From the NCBI GenBank assembly GCA_022841565.1, contig JALHRH010000005.1, forward strand, positions 1 to 50,025: a stretch of DNA of 50,025 nucleotides, given 5' to 3'. The position numbers were made by a program, and so were the translations under genes. The first letter of the stretch is position 1. Each line of letters opens with the position of its first letter. A model generated the notes under the pieces. It saw nothing but the letters and a program-made list of their open reading frames with translations. It made no database searches and was not told the origin of the DNA. The stretch is from Mycobacterium sp. (GTDB taxonomy: Bacteria > Actinomycetota > Actinomycetes > Mycobacteriales > Mycobacteriaceae). Below are positions 32,320-40,677 of the stretch, piece after piece.

Positions 32320-32518
32320 ACTCCTGCACCTCCACGGTGGCCCAGTACCCACGGGCGTAGATGACCGTGTGCAGCGGCTCGGACTTGAGCACCAGCTTCA
32401 GCTCGCCGTGGTCCGTCACCTTGGTCATGTCCAAGTCGTCCTCGTCCACAGCTGTCTCGAACATCTTGTGGAACCCCTGCTTGTCCCGTGAGTGCACGGT
32501 CACCTTGTGCTGACTCAC
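32312..32518 (-). CDS. Hypothetical small protein after DNA polymerase
   Basis: 68 residues from GTG 32518, which overlaps the polymerase stop (GTGA). Acidic centre (VDEDDLDMTKV). Otherwise alternating beta and helix. No recognised family. Coupling to the polymerase suggests a role in replication. Confidence 0.65.
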   Translation of the reverse strand: MSQHKVTVHSRDKQGFHKMFETAVDEDDLDMTKVTDHGELKLVLKSEPLHTVIYARGYWATVEVQEFE

Positions 32519-34386
32519 TTCGCCTCCGCGTAGTTGTTGTGGCACACCGCGCCGGACACCTTGAGCACCAGCTTGCCGCTGGGCACCAGGTCCTGCGCGG
32601 AGCGCATGGCGGCCATGACGCCCTCAAGCGCCTGGTCGGCCACCTCGGTGGGCACCTCACACACCATCTCGTCGTGCACGGTGAGCAGGATGTACCCGCC
32701 GACGGACTGCACGTACTCGTGGGTCTTGACCATGGCGTACTTCATGATATCGGCGGCGCTGCCCTGGATGAGGGCGTTGAGGCCGACGTACGCCTTGTCG
32801 AACGGCACGTAGTTGCGCCGCCCGGCCAGGGTCTTGACGTACCCGCGCGTCTTGACGCGCTGCTCGATGGCCTGGGTGAGGTTGCGGTAGTTCGGGTTGA
32901 GGGTGGCCTTGATGCGCTTGATGATCTCGCGGCCCTCCTCGGCCGTGAGCCCACCGCCCACGGTGTCGGCGAACTTGGGGCCGCCCGCGCCGTAGGTCAT
33001 GGCGTAGAACCCGTTCTTGAGCGGCTGCCGTGGCACCGGCCACGTCGCGGGGTCGGGGTCACCGAACACCTGTTCGCCCAGCCACAGGAAGGGGTCGCCG
33101 CTGTTGATCACGTCCCACAGGCCGCTGTGCCCCATGTAGTACGCCAGCAGCCGCAGCTCGATGGAGCTGTAGTCGGCCACCACCAGGCTGTACCCCGGGC
33201 GGGGCACGAACATCTCGCGCACCTCGGGGCCGGACCTGACGGGGATGTTCTGCATGTTGGGGCGGGAGCAGCTCTGCCGCCCGGTCCACGCCTGCACCTG
33301 ACGGAAGTCGGGGTGCACTGCATCGCGGCCCATCATGGGCTCGATGTACGTGGACAGGAACTTGGCGTGCGACCGCGCCTCCATGAGGGTCTCCACGATC
33401 TCGGGGATCGCGTCGTCCTCGCAGAACCGCGCGGCCTTGAGCAGCGCCGCCTTGTGCACGGCGATCTGACCGTTGGACGTGGTGTCGGTCAGCTCCACAC
33501 CCCGCGCCTGCATGAGCTGGCGCGTGCACTCGGCCGAGGTGGGCATGAACTCGGGGTCGCCCGACCACTCCACCAGCTTGTCGTACACCACGGCGTACTC
33601 GGTGCTGTGCTTGCCGTGCAGCGAGGCCACCTTGGCCTGGTCGAGCGCCGTGCCACGCTGCTCCATGCGGACCAGCACCGGCAGCACCCCGCGCTCCAGC
33701 GCGTACACGTCGGTGGTCCCAGGGCTGTACACCCCGTTGTCGTCGGTCGTGCCGGGCACCAGCTTGGGCTTGAGCACGTGGTACAGGTCGTACGTGAGGC
33801 GGGTGTCCTTGAGCGCGTACTTCTCGACGGACTCGGGGTACGCCTGCCACACGTCGAAGTGGAACCCCATGGGCAGGTGGTCCTGCTCGACGCGCTGGAT
33901 CAGGCCCATGGCCTGGCCCTTCTCGCGCATCTCCCGCTCGTCGTCCTTCGCCTCGCTGCTCACGAAGATGGACCCGAGGGTCTTGAGCTTGAAGTTGGGC
34001 ACGTCGTGCTGCGGCAGCGTGAGCCGCGCCAGCACCTCGGTGTCGTGCACCTCGCGGGCGAACACCTCGTCGTACGTGAAGGTGCCGTCGGCGAGCAGGT
34101 GGTGGATGTCGAACTTGGCGTTGTGGAACACCCACACGTCGGCACCCAGCGCCAGCTTGCGGAACTCCGCCATCTGCTCGGGCACGTCGCACCGGAACAG
34201 GTAGTCGGTCGCGTGGTCAGACGCGGTGATGATGAAAGGACAGTGCCCATCGAACCAGTCGAACCCAGTGGTCTCGGTGTCGATGGCCAGGACGTACGGG
34301 TTGGCCATGAGGTACTCCGGTCGCGTGAACTTGGGGTGGGTGGGGCCCACGAGGGGCCCCACAGTGTTGTTGACCTGAGCGGTCAA
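32515..34386 (-). CDS. polA: DNA polymerase I, family A, with 3'-5' exonuclease
   Basis: 623 residues from TTG 34386 directly after the upstream TAG. ATG 34308, with GGAG upstream, is a strong alternative (597 residues). Exonuclease motifs: LAIDTETTG (Exo I) and VFHNAKFDIH (Exo II). Polymerase motif A is VVADYSSIELRLLAYYMG, motif B is PLKNGFYAMTYGAGG, motif C is LLTVHDEMVCEVP. No 5'-3' exonuclease domain. This is the replicative polymerase, served by the primase-helicase encoded upstream in the same arm. Confidence 0.96.
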   Translation of the reverse strand: MTAQVNNTVGPLVGPTHPKFTRPEYLMANPYVLAIDTETTGFDWFDGHCPFIITASDHATDYLFRCDVPEQMAEFRKLALGADVWVFHNAKFDIHHLLADGTFTYDEVFAREVHDTEVLARLTLPQHDVPNFKLKTLGSIFVSSEAKDDEREMREKGQAMGLIQRVEQDHLPMGFHFDVWQAYPESVEKYALKDTRLTYDLYHVLKPKLVPGTTDDNGVYSPGTTDVYALERGVLPVLVRMEQRGTALDQAKVASLHGKHSTEYAVVYDKLVEWSGDPEFMPTSAECTRQLMQARGVELTDTTSNGQIAVHKAALLKAARFCEDDAIPEIVETLMEARSHAKFLSTYIEPMMGRDAVHPDFRQVQAWTGRQSCSRPNMQNIPVRSGPEVREMFVPRPGYSLVVADYSSIELRLLAYYMGHSGLWDVINSGDPFLWLGEQVFGDPDPATWPVPRQPLKNGFYAMTYGAGGPKFADTVGGGLTAEEGREIIKRIKATLNPNYRNLTQAIEQRVKTRGYVKTLAGRRNYVPFDKAYVGLNALIQGSAADIMKYAMVKTHEYVQSVGGYILLTVHDEMVCEVPTEVADQALEGVMAAMRSAQDLVPSGKLVLKVSGAVCHNNYAEAK

Positions 34387-35079
34387 CTAGATGTCCACGC
34401 CCTCCGGGAGGACCGGCGCGGCGGCCGACTCGGTGTTGCCACCCAGACCCAGGCCGAGCGACAGCATGCGCTTGGCGCACTCCAGCTGCTCGGGGTCCGG
34501 GGTCTTGTTCTCCTTCGGCACCAGCGCGTAGTACTGCTGCTTGGACTTCTGGCCGATCTTCTGCTGCACACTGAAGGTGACGCACAGCGGGTCGGTCTGG
34601 CCGCGCATCTCGGCCTGGAGAAGGTAGGTGTTGATGCGCTTGGCGACGGGAGTGCCCGCCGTCTTCCACAGCATGAGCCGCGCGGGCAGCAGGTCGCTGA
34701 CCTCGGGCACGGCCACCAGGTAGTTGAACCCCTCCCACACGTCCATCTCACCGGGCGCGCGCTCGTAGTTGTCGGGCAGCCACTCGATGTCCCCACCGGA
34801 CTCGGTGCGGGCCACGAACCGGCGGCGGGCCAGGATGAACGCGTCGAAGCTGGTGCGCTTGTCCGGGCCACCGATGAGCCATGTGGGGTCGGCGTCGTCG
34901 GCACCCAGTGCCATGATCACGTCGCCCGGCTCGGTGATGCGGGCCCTCACCAGCTGCGACAGGTCGGCCTGCACGTAGATGCGCTGGACCTCGATGTCGG
35001 CGGCGGTGATGCCAGAGCCACGGTCGTACAGGGCCGGGAGGGCCGGGGTCTCGACGGTGGCGACTTCAGTCTTGCTCAT
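34387..35079 (-). CDS. Replication-associated protein, possible ssDNA-binding
   Basis: 230 residues, AGGGAGACAGCAA before the ATG. Located directly before the polymerase. The core (residues 25-170) is a mixed beta domain with conserved-looking WLIGGPDKRTSFDAF and FNYLVAV. The acidic C-terminus (EGVDI) is short. Phages often place a single-strand-binding or exonuclease-associated factor here, but I see no clear OB-fold signature, so this remains inference. Confidence 0.65.
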   Translation of the reverse strand: MSKTEVATVETPALPALYDRGSGITAADIEVQRIYVQADLSQLVRARITEPGDVIMALGADDADPTWLIGGPDKRTSFDAFILARRRFVARTESGGDIEWLPDNYERAPGEMDVWEGFNYLVAVPEVSDLLPARLMLWKTAGTPVAKRINTYLLQAEMRGQTDPLCVTFSVQQKIGQKSKQQYYALVPKENKTPDPEQLECAKRMLSLGLGLGGNTESAAAPVLPEGVDI

Positions 35080-35095
35080 TTGCTGTCTCCCTGTG

Positions 35096-35680
35096 TCACT
35101 TGTTGGGCTTGCGGTGGTGCCGGTACCGGTCACGGTAGGTGTCGGTACCCTTGGCCGCCTCGTGGAGGCGGGACTCCAGTGCCCGCGCCAGCGGCGAGGG
35201 CAGGTCACGGGCGATGTACTTGGCGGTGGCACTGCCGTCCAGGTACACGTCCCGCTTGTACTTGCGGATGTAGTCGAGCACGTTGGCCACGTACTCCAGG
35301 TCCATCTCCTTGATGACCAGCTTCTCGCGCTTGGCGTTCACCCAGTACTTGCCCTGCTGAGAGAGCTTGTACGGCGAGGCGAAGTGGGGGCTCGGCCACT
35401 CGACGTGAGTATCGGGCGCAATCGAGTCGAGCTTCAGCACGATGTACTTCTTGGTGCGCAGGTAGTTGGCGAGCGCCTGGTCCGGGTCGTACCCGGCGGC
35501 TTTCACCAGGTCCTCGCGGACCTTGACGGTGTAGTACTTCCTCTCGGGCTTCGGCTTGGGCGTGGAGTACACAACGGGCGTTGACTTGCCTGTGGTCCAC
35601 ACCTCGGCCGTGGTCCGGTACGGGTTGGCGGCGTAGGCGTAACCGCGCGTGACGTCCGGCGGGTCTTCGTAGTAGGCCAT
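35096..35680 (-). CDS. Hypothetical basic protein in replication operon
   Basis: 194 residues, AAGGAGAC before ATG. A Tyr-rich N-terminus, then KPKPERKYYTVKVREDLVKAAGYDPDQALANYL, and a basic C-terminus (TDTYRDRYRHHRKPNK). The basic charge suggests nucleic acid binding. No family recognised. Preceded by a coiled-coil protein gene and followed by the putative ssDNA-binding gene. Confidence 0.7.
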   Translation of the reverse strand: MAYYEDPPDVTRGYAYAANPYRTTAEVWTTGKSTPVVYSTPKPKPERKYYTVKVREDLVKAAGYDPDQALANYLRTKKYIVLKLDSIAPDTHVEWPSPHFASPYKLSQQGKYWVNAKREKLVIKEMDLEYVANVLDYIRKYKRDVYLDGSATAKYIARDLPSPLARALESRLHEAAKGTDTYRDRYRHHRKPNK

Positions 35681-35691
35681 GTCTCCTTGCT

Positions 35692-36075
35692 TCACTTGGA
35701 TGTGCGCGACACGTACTCCTTCTCGTACGTGTCCACGCCGGGTGGCAGTTCCTGGTTGTCGTCGCACAGGGTGCGCACCAGCTCGTTCAGGCGCTGCTGC
35801 ACCTCCTTGCGGAGCGTGAACTCCTCCAGCTGACCGTTCTCCTCGGCCCACCGCAGGAACGCATCGCGGTTGGTGATGCTGGCGTACCTCGTGGACTTGC
35901 GCACCCACTGCTCTTGCTCGGTGCCGTACGAGGTGGTGCCACGGTCCTTCATGTACTGGAACACGGCGTGCTGGAACTGGTCGTGCTCGTCCTTCGCCTT
36001 CTTCTGTGCGTTCGTCGCCTCGGTCAGTGCATCTCGCAGCTCGCCGAGGCGGGCGAACATCTCGCTCTCTGTCAT
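35692..36075 (-). CDS. Hypothetical coiled-coil protein, first gene of polymerase unit
   Basis: 127 residues from ATG 36075. An upstream GTG (36099) lies in the -10 region and is unlikely. The first 45 residues are strongly helical and charged (LRDALTEATNAQKKAKDEH). The rest has YGTEQEQWVRKSTRYASI and a helical LRKEVQQRLNELVRTL. No domain recognised. First after a good promoter, so it may be an early regulator or polymerase accessory. Confidence 0.7.
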   Translation of the reverse strand: MTESEMFARLGELRDALTEATNAQKKAKDEHDQFQHAVFQYMKDRGTTSYGTEQEQWVRKSTRYASITNRDAFLRWAEENGQLEEFTLRKEVQQRLNELVRTLCDDNQELPPGVDTYEKEYVSRTSK

Positions 36076-36087
36076 GGTCACGGTGTC

Positions 36088-36116
36088 ACCGTACCACACG
36101 CTCGGGGCCGTGTCAA
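36088..36116 (-). promoter_or_regulatory. Promoter of the polymerase operon
   Basis: On the minus strand TTGACA (36116-36111), a 17-base spacer ending TGTGG, and TACGGT (36093-36088) combine a consensus -35 with an extended -10 box. The ATG lies 12 bases beyond, so the leader is only about 5 nt. Confidence 0.75.
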
Positions 36117-36499
36117 CTTCCCACCGGGAAAGACACGCCGTCGAACGACACCCAGATCAGCGACCCGCCAGCGTTGTACGTGACGAGGATCTGTCCGCTG
36201 GTGTTCACGTCGAGGCGGCACACCACCATGACGTTGGTGTTGAGCGACCCCGTGGCCGCCAGCACCTGGTTCCACCGTGGGCGGGCCTCCTGTGGCAGCT
36301 GCGCCACGAACGCAAACGAGTGCCCGGACACCGTGGTGTCCACGATGCCGCGCAGTCTCACTGTGGCGTCAGGCAGCAGCACGTGCCCGGGGTCAGGGTA
36401 CCCGCTGTAGGCGGCCCTGAAGGCCCCGCTGTGCATGGCCAGGTTGGTCCACTTGACGGTGAAGTTGGTGCGCTGTACGCGCAGTTGGTCGTCCTGCAT
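36113..36499 (-). CDS. Virion-like beta protein within the replication arm
   Basis: 128 residues, ATG overlapping the helicase stop. Beta-rich text (FAFVAQLPQEARPRWNQ, VVCRLDVNTSGQILVTYN, then WVSFDGVSFPVG) resembles the C-terminal beta-sandwich of some tail fibre proteins. It is located among replication genes, far from the virion arm. It may be a receptor-binding tip or an unrelated small beta protein. Function uncertain. Confidence 0.68.
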   Translation of the reverse strand: MQDDQLRVQRTNFTVKWTNLAMHSGAFRAAYSGYPDPGHVLLPDATVRLRGIVDTTVSGHSFAFVAQLPQEARPRWNQVLAATGSLNTNVMVVCRLDVNTSGQILVTYNAGGSLIWVSFDGVSFPVGS

Positions 36500-38148
36500 T
36501 ACCCTCCTCCGATGAGCGCCCGCTTGAGCGCGGCCTTGGTCTCGACGGTGGGGATGACGTTCCAAGCGTCCACCGTGTCACGCGCGATGATGCGTGTGAT
36601 CGTAACAGGTCGGTCCTGCCCGATGCGGTGCACCCGGTCGGCCGCCTGCTCCATGTCGGTGGGGGACCAGCTGGACTCCACGAAGATGACGTCGGCCGCT
36701 GCGTGCAGCGTGACGCCCTCACCCAGCGTGGAGATGGTGGCCACCACGACCTTGAGTCCCGGGGAGGTCTGGAACCGGTCGATGATGGCCGCGCGCTCGG
36801 CGTGCTTCACGTCACCCGTGATCCCCTCGTTGGGGATGTTGAGGGCCGTGAGCCGGTCGCACATGGCCCTGACCGCTGCCTTGTGCCAGCAGAACACCAC
36901 GGTCTTGTTGGGTAGGGTGTCTTGCACTAGGTCAACGGCCAGGTCCAGCTTGGACGAGTCGGTGAAGTCCTCGCCCATGAGGTCGAGCCCCGAGGCGATC
37001 TGACGCAGCTTGGTCAGCCGGGCGATCACCGCCGTGGTCATGATGATCTCGCCGTCGGGCAGCTCGGCCACGAACGTGCGCTCCATCTCGTCGTACACCT
37101 TGCGCTGTGCGGGGGACAGGTCCACGTACAGGTCCTGCTGGTGCTTGGCAGGGAGGTCCAGGTGGTCGGCCTTGTACCGCACCAGCATCCAGGTGCCCAG
37201 CTCGTGTCGGAACTCATCCTTGGCCTCGGGCTTGACGCCCACGCAAATCTCGCCGTGCACCCCACGGATGTACCGCAGGAACCTGTTGTTCCAGTCCTTC
37301 CACTTGCTCTTGTACCGCTTGGGGAACAGCAGGTGGGCCTGGCCGAAGATGTCCTCGGGGCCCTTGGTCATGACGGACCCTGTCAGCTCCAGCTTGTACT
37401 TGGCCTTGATGGTGAGCAGCGACTTGTAGAACTGCGGGATGCCGCTGCCCCGGCCCGCACCCTTGGCCAGGCGGTGGGACTCGTCCACGATGAGGCAGTC
37501 GCACGGGACCTTGTCCCAGTCGATCAGCCGCAGCGCCTCGTAGTGCACCAGCAGGATGCGGGGCAGGCCCGTGGCCTCCAGCGAGAACTCGTTGACGAGC
37601 TTCTCGCGCTTGGCCTTAGTCCCCTGCACCACGTAGATGTCGCGCGGGTGCCAGTACCCTTTGCTCCACTTGAGCACCTCGGGCTGCCACACGCTGAGCT
37701 TGGTGGTGTTGGGCATGACCACGATGGTGTGCTTGGACGAGAGGGCCATGGCCCACGTCAGTGCACCCAGGGTCTTGCCCAACCCACGGTCCCACGCCAG
37801 GTTGGCACCGCCGTCCGAGACCGCGCGGGCCATGGCGTACACCACGTCCCGGGCCTGGTAGTCGTACAGCAGGTCCTTGGTGGGCACGTGGTCGGGGATG
37901 CCGTCACGCGGGTTGTCGTACGCGGAGGCCACCCACGCGGACGCGTGGTCAACGGGGCGGACCTCGTCGAACAGGGACTCGATGTCCACGTGCTCGATGT
38001 GCTCGGGGAACAGCGACACGAGCACCAGCTTGGTGTCGTCGTCGGCCTTGTCCAGGTCCAGCCACCACGCGCCGTCCTCGAAGTACGAGCCGTGCACGGC
38101 GCGGGCGATGTCACGCTTGAGCCAGTGGTCGGTGATCTTGAGAAGCAT
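36499..38148 (-). CDS. SNF2-type superfamily 2 DNA helicase
   Basis: 549 residues. Motif I DRGLGKT (120-126), motif II DESH (222-225), motif III-like LTGSVMTKGPEDI, and the second RecA-like domain with VVFCWHKAAV, ISTLGEGVTLHAA and QAADRVHRIGQDRPV (motif VI) define the SNF2 helicase group. It probably remodels or unwinds DNA during replication or recombination. ATG preceded by CGGAGACC. It follows a short Asp/Gly-rich gene. Confidence 0.92.
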   Translation of the reverse strand: MLLKITDHWLKRDIARAVHGSYFEDGAWWLDLDKADDDTKLVLVSLFPEHIEHVDIESLFDEVRPVDHASAWVASAYDNPRDGIPDHVPTKDLLYDYQARDVVYAMARAVSDGGANLAWDRGLGKTLGALTWAMALSSKHTIVVMPNTTKLSVWQPEVLKWSKGYWHPRDIYVVQGTKAKREKLVNEFSLEATGLPRILLVHYEALRLIDWDKVPCDCLIVDESHRLAKGAGRGSGIPQFYKSLLTIKAKYKLELTGSVMTKGPEDIFGQAHLLFPKRYKSKWKDWNNRFLRYIRGVHGEICVGVKPEAKDEFRHELGTWMLVRYKADHLDLPAKHQQDLYVDLSPAQRKVYDEMERTFVAELPDGEIIMTTAVIARLTKLRQIASGLDLMGEDFTDSSKLDLAVDLVQDTLPNKTVVFCWHKAAVRAMCDRLTALNIPNEGITGDVKHAERAAIIDRFQTSPGLKVVVATISTLGEGVTLHAAADVIFVESSWSPTDMEQAADRVHRIGQDRPVTITRIIARDTVDAWNVIPTVETKAALKRALIGGG

Positions 38149-38188
38149 GGTCTCCGTTCAGGGAAGGGCGGGCCAGGGTGCTACTGCG

Positions 38189-38383
38189 CTACCCGTCCTC
38201 GGCCACCACGTCCACGTACCCGTCCTCGGCCACCACGTCCATGGCGTGGTCGTACCCCATGCCCCAGCCGTCGTCGTATCCGATGGCTTCGCCGTCGGCG
38301 TGGCCGTCGTCGTACCCGAGGCGGTACCCTGTCTCCCAGGCCTGGTACAGGCCTTCCTGTGTCTCGCTGTCGTATGGGTTCAT
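38189..38383 (-). CDS. Short Asp/Gly/Tyr-rich protein with internal repeat
   Basis: 64 residues. RLGYDDGHADGEAIGYDDGWGMGYDHAMD is acidic and repetitive, and the end carries the duplicated unit DVVAEDG. GAGAGGA before ATG serves as ribosome site or as part of a -10 box. It is the first gene after the duplicated hairpin element. Possibly a calcium-type or DNA-mimic-like acidic peptide. No family recognised. Confidence 0.65.
   Translation of the reverse strand: MNPYDSETQEGLYQAWETGYRLGYDDGHADGEAIGYDDGWGMGYDHAMDVVAEDGYVDVVAEDG
38190..38241. repeat. Tandem 27-bp repeat at the gene end
   Basis: Two head-to-tail units start at 38190 and 38217 and are identical over 25 bp. They encode the DVVAEDG duplication at the C-terminus of the small acidic gene. 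A slippage-type duplication is the simplest origin. Confidence 0.9.
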
Positions 38384-38389
38384 GCGCTG

Positions 38390-38418
38390 ATCCTCTCACA
38401 GATCGTGGGTGGTGTCAA
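38390..38418 (-). promoter_or_regulatory. Promoter-like pair before gene at 38383
   Basis: On the minus strand TTGACA (38418-38413), 17 bases, then GAGGAT (38395-38390), seven bases from the ATG. The same GAGAGGA could be a ribosome site instead. If it is a promoter, the mRNA is nearly leaderless and reads into the SNF2 helicase. Confidence 0.5.
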
Positions 38419-38420
38419 GT

Positions 38421-38512
38421 GCCGGGCAGGGACACTGCCCGATGTCAGGATGTCAATACCCCTACGCCCCCCGTAGGGGGGCTAGGGGTATCTACCAGAC
38501 GGGGCCCCTGGT
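38421..38512 (+). repeat. Duplicated hairpin element, copy 2
   Basis: This matches 1641-1731. The hairpin (38456-38491) has outer arms ATACCCCTA/TAGGGGTAT, a bulged C, inner arms GCCCCCC/GGGGGGC and loop GTA, a 16-bp stem. It separates two minus-strand genes and lies just upstream of a TTGACA box on the minus strand. Sequence identity outside the stem, including GATGTCAGGATGTCAA, argues for more than a simple terminator. Confidence 0.8.
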
Positions 38513-38731
38513 TCAGGACTCTCCGGCCCGCTTGGCGGACTTGCGCCGCAGCCCGTAGAACCACGTCGAGCAGTGTGTGCACGCGTCGATGCCGCAGAGC
38601 CAGTCCACCTCGGCGTCGAACGCGTCGAGCCGCTCGTCGTCCGTGGACCCCTCGGCGTACTGCGCGTCCACGGCGGCCTTGAGCGGCTCGTCGGTGACCC
38701 GGCCGTGGGTGGGGCAGTAGAACACCCTCAC
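38513..38731 (-). CDS. Small zinc-type hypothetical protein
   Basis: 72 residues from GTG 38731 (GTGA overlap with the upstream stop). FYCPTHG, then LCGIDACTHC, supply four Cys and a His for a zinc site. Basic tail (RRKSAKRAGES). Last gene before the hairpin element. No named family. Confidence 0.66.
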   Translation of the reverse strand: MRVFYCPTHGRVTDEPLKAAVDAQYAEGSTDDERLDAFDAEVDWLCGIDACTHCSTWFYGLRRKSAKRAGES

Positions 38732-38979
38732 TTTGCCTTCTTCACGTACACGGACAGGCCTCCGTCCTCGGGGTACTGGATCACGTGGTGCTCGCGGCCC
38801 TCCGCGACGCACTTAGCTATCAAGGCCCAGGCGTCCGGCACCGTATCACCGTAGGTGTGTAGTACGTGATACTTGGAGGTATCAACGTTGGGCCCGGTGT
38901 TTGTGTAGAACCCCGACGTGTCGTAGTTAGGTAACTCGGGCCGCTTCCTGAACCGGCGCTTGTACCTATTTGTCGCCAT
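38728..38979 (-). CDS. Hypothetical small protein
   Basis: 83 residues. A basic start (RYKRRFRKRPELPNY) is followed by a small alpha/beta segment (DAWALIAKCVAEGREHHVIQYP). It overlaps both neighbours. No family recognised. Part of the primase-helicase operon. Confidence 0.66.
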   Translation of the reverse strand: MATNRYKRRFRKRPELPNYDTSGFYTNTGPNVDTSKYHVLHTYGDTVPDAWALIAKCVAEGREHHVIQYPEDGGLSVYVKKAK

Positions 38980-39205
38980 CGACTTCCTCGATCTCGCCCC
39001 AGTCGATCAGGTCCGAGTCGAGTTCCTTCCAGTCCCCCTCGTCGGTCGAGTCGTACAGGTTGTCGGTCCACTCGTCGTGGGCGCACTGCCACTCGACCTC
39101 GGTGGGGTACATGTCGCGCGTGGGGCGCGGGGGTGCCTCGACCACGCACCGCGACCACACCATGTCGCACCGCTCCACGTAGTACCGCTTGGTCTCAGAA
39201 CTCAA
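38966..39205 (-). CDS. Hypothetical small acidic protein
   Basis: 79 residues, ATG inside the end of the primase-helicase gene. The last 35 residues are very acidic (DSTDEGDWKELDSD, IDWGEIEEVDGDK). This charge pattern resembles DNA-mimic or partner-binding tails, but that is a guess. It overlaps the next gene by 14 bp. Confidence 0.66.
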   Translation of the reverse strand: MSSETKRYYVERCDMVWSRCVVEAPPRPTRDMYPTEVEWQCAHDEWTDNLYDSTDEGDWKELDSDLIDWGEIEEVDGDK

Positions 39206-40670
39206 CGTCCTCCTCCTCGTCTTGGGCCACCAGCACGGGGCCGAATGTCACCTTGACCCGGGTCGGGTCGTCCTGCCTGGGTACCACTGTGATACTGCCG
39301 CCCATGGCGGCCCCGTTGCGGAGCGTGAACCCCCAGTTGCGCTGCTTGCGCTTCTCGGGGTTGCCGTCGGCGATGCACGCGTTGTTGCGGTACATGGAGC
39401 AGATGCTGTCCACGTCCGCGCCGAACCTCTGCGTGCCGCTCATGCTGTACGGGTTGGCCGTGTTGTTGTTGGCCTTGTTGTTGTGGTGCACGAACACCAC
39501 GGTGTACCCACGGGACTGGAGGGTCTCGAACCCGCCCAGCACCAGGTCCATCTCGGCGGCGCTGTTGATGTCGGCCTTGCCGGTCATGCGCTGCACTGGG
39601 TCGAAGATGAGCACCTTGGACCCGGACTCGGTGGCGGCCTCCTCCACCTCGTTGGCGAAGTCGTCGGTGGCCTTGAGCCTGCACCACTCGCCGTTGGCGA
39701 TGTTGTACACGTGCGCGTGCTGCGCGTACAGCTGCCGCTCGGGCAGCGGCATGTCGGCCATGCTGGACAGCACGCGGCCCTGGAAGTCGAACGGTGGCAC
39801 CTCGTACTGGAACATCAGCACGTTGGTGGGCTCGTCCTTGAGGTAGTCGTAGTTCCCGGCCCACCGCGTGCCGGTGGTCAGGGCCCGCATCAGGTCCAGC
39901 ACGATGAAGGACTTGAGCGACTTCATGCCGCCGTGCACGGCGCTGAGGCCGTTGACGGGCAGCACGCCCTGGTCGAAGTAGTGGTTGTCCTCGTACGTGC
40001 CAAGGTCGGCGGCCACGAGTTCCTGAATACTGAACACGTGCTTGGTGGAGGGCAGGGCCGTTGACGCCAGTGTGGCACCCTTGTGGACGGCCTCGCACAG
40101 GTCCTTGTGCTCGCCGAACCCCACGCGGAACCCAGCCTGGTTGGTCGTGATGACCTTGGTCCATGCCTGGACCCCGGCCTCGCCCGCCTCGTCGTGGTCG
40201 AGTGCCAGGTGCACCTCGGCGTACTTGGCCACCTGGTCCTTGGCGTACTTGGGCACGTGCTTGGCCCCTGCGGGCATCACGGCCACGTCGTACCGGGGGT
40301 AGGCCAGCGTGGCGGCTGCCGCGTCGGTCTCGCCCTCCACCACGATCACGACGCTGGACTCATTGGTCAGCTGCGAGGGGATGATCTTGAGGTACAGCCA
40401 CTCGACGCCGTCGGTGTTCCACCTGCGGCCGTCGGTCACGTCGCGGTACTTGATGCCCTCGGAGAAGGCGTACCCGATGGTGGTGTGGTTCACGATGCGC
40501 GCGCCAACGCGTGCCAGGGCGGGCGCGGTGAGCCCCTTCTCAGAGGCCCACCGCTGGATTGCCGGGTACTGGTCCCACTCGGTCATGGGGTGCGACGACG
40601 CGACGAAGGCGTCCAGCGTGCTCCTGACCGCCTCTGTGGGGGCGTTGCCCCACTCGCCGTTGCTTGCCAT
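39195..40670 (-). CDS. Primase-helicase (TOPRIM plus RecA-like ATPase)
   Basis: 491 residues, TAGGAGACTC before ATG. Residues 106-165 hold a TOPRIM core (VVEGETDAAA with E112, ALDHDEAG with D158 and D160). The ATPase has a Walker A-like HGGMKSLKSF (247-255) and Walker B VLIFDPVQ, as in RepA/DnaB-like helicases. The second Gly of Walker A is replaced by Leu, as in some AAA_25-type phage helicases. I see no N-terminal zinc finger. It probably primes and unwinds DNA for the family A polymerase. Confidence 0.88.
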   Translation of the reverse strand: MASNGEWGNAPTEAVRSTLDAFVASSHPMTEWDQYPAIQRWASEKGLTAPALARVGARIVNHTTIGYAFSEGIKYRDVTDGRRWNTDGVEWLYLKIIPSQLTNESSVVIVVEGETDAAAATLAYPRYDVAVMPAGAKHVPKYAKDQVAKYAEVHLALDHDEAGEAGVQAWTKVITTNQAGFRVGFGEHKDLCEAVHKGATLASTALPSTKHVFSIQELVAADLGTYEDNHYFDQGVLPVNGLSAVHGGMKSLKSFIVLDLMRALTTGTRWAGNYDYLKDEPTNVLMFQYEVPPFDFQGRVLSSMADMPLPERQLYAQHAHVYNIANGEWCRLKATDDFANEVEEAATESGSKVLIFDPVQRMTGKADINSAAEMDLVLGGFETLQSRGYTVVFVHHNNKANNNTANPYSMSGTQRFGADVDSICSMYRNNACIADGNPEKRKQRNWGFTLRNGAAMGGSITVVPRQDDPTRVKVTFGPVLVAQDEEEDVEF

Positions 40671-40677
40671 GAGTCTC

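Noticed and set aside
32488..35313. 941-residue plus-strand frame
   Set aside because: Antisense of the DNA polymerase region, which has unmistakable polymerase motifs on the minus strand.
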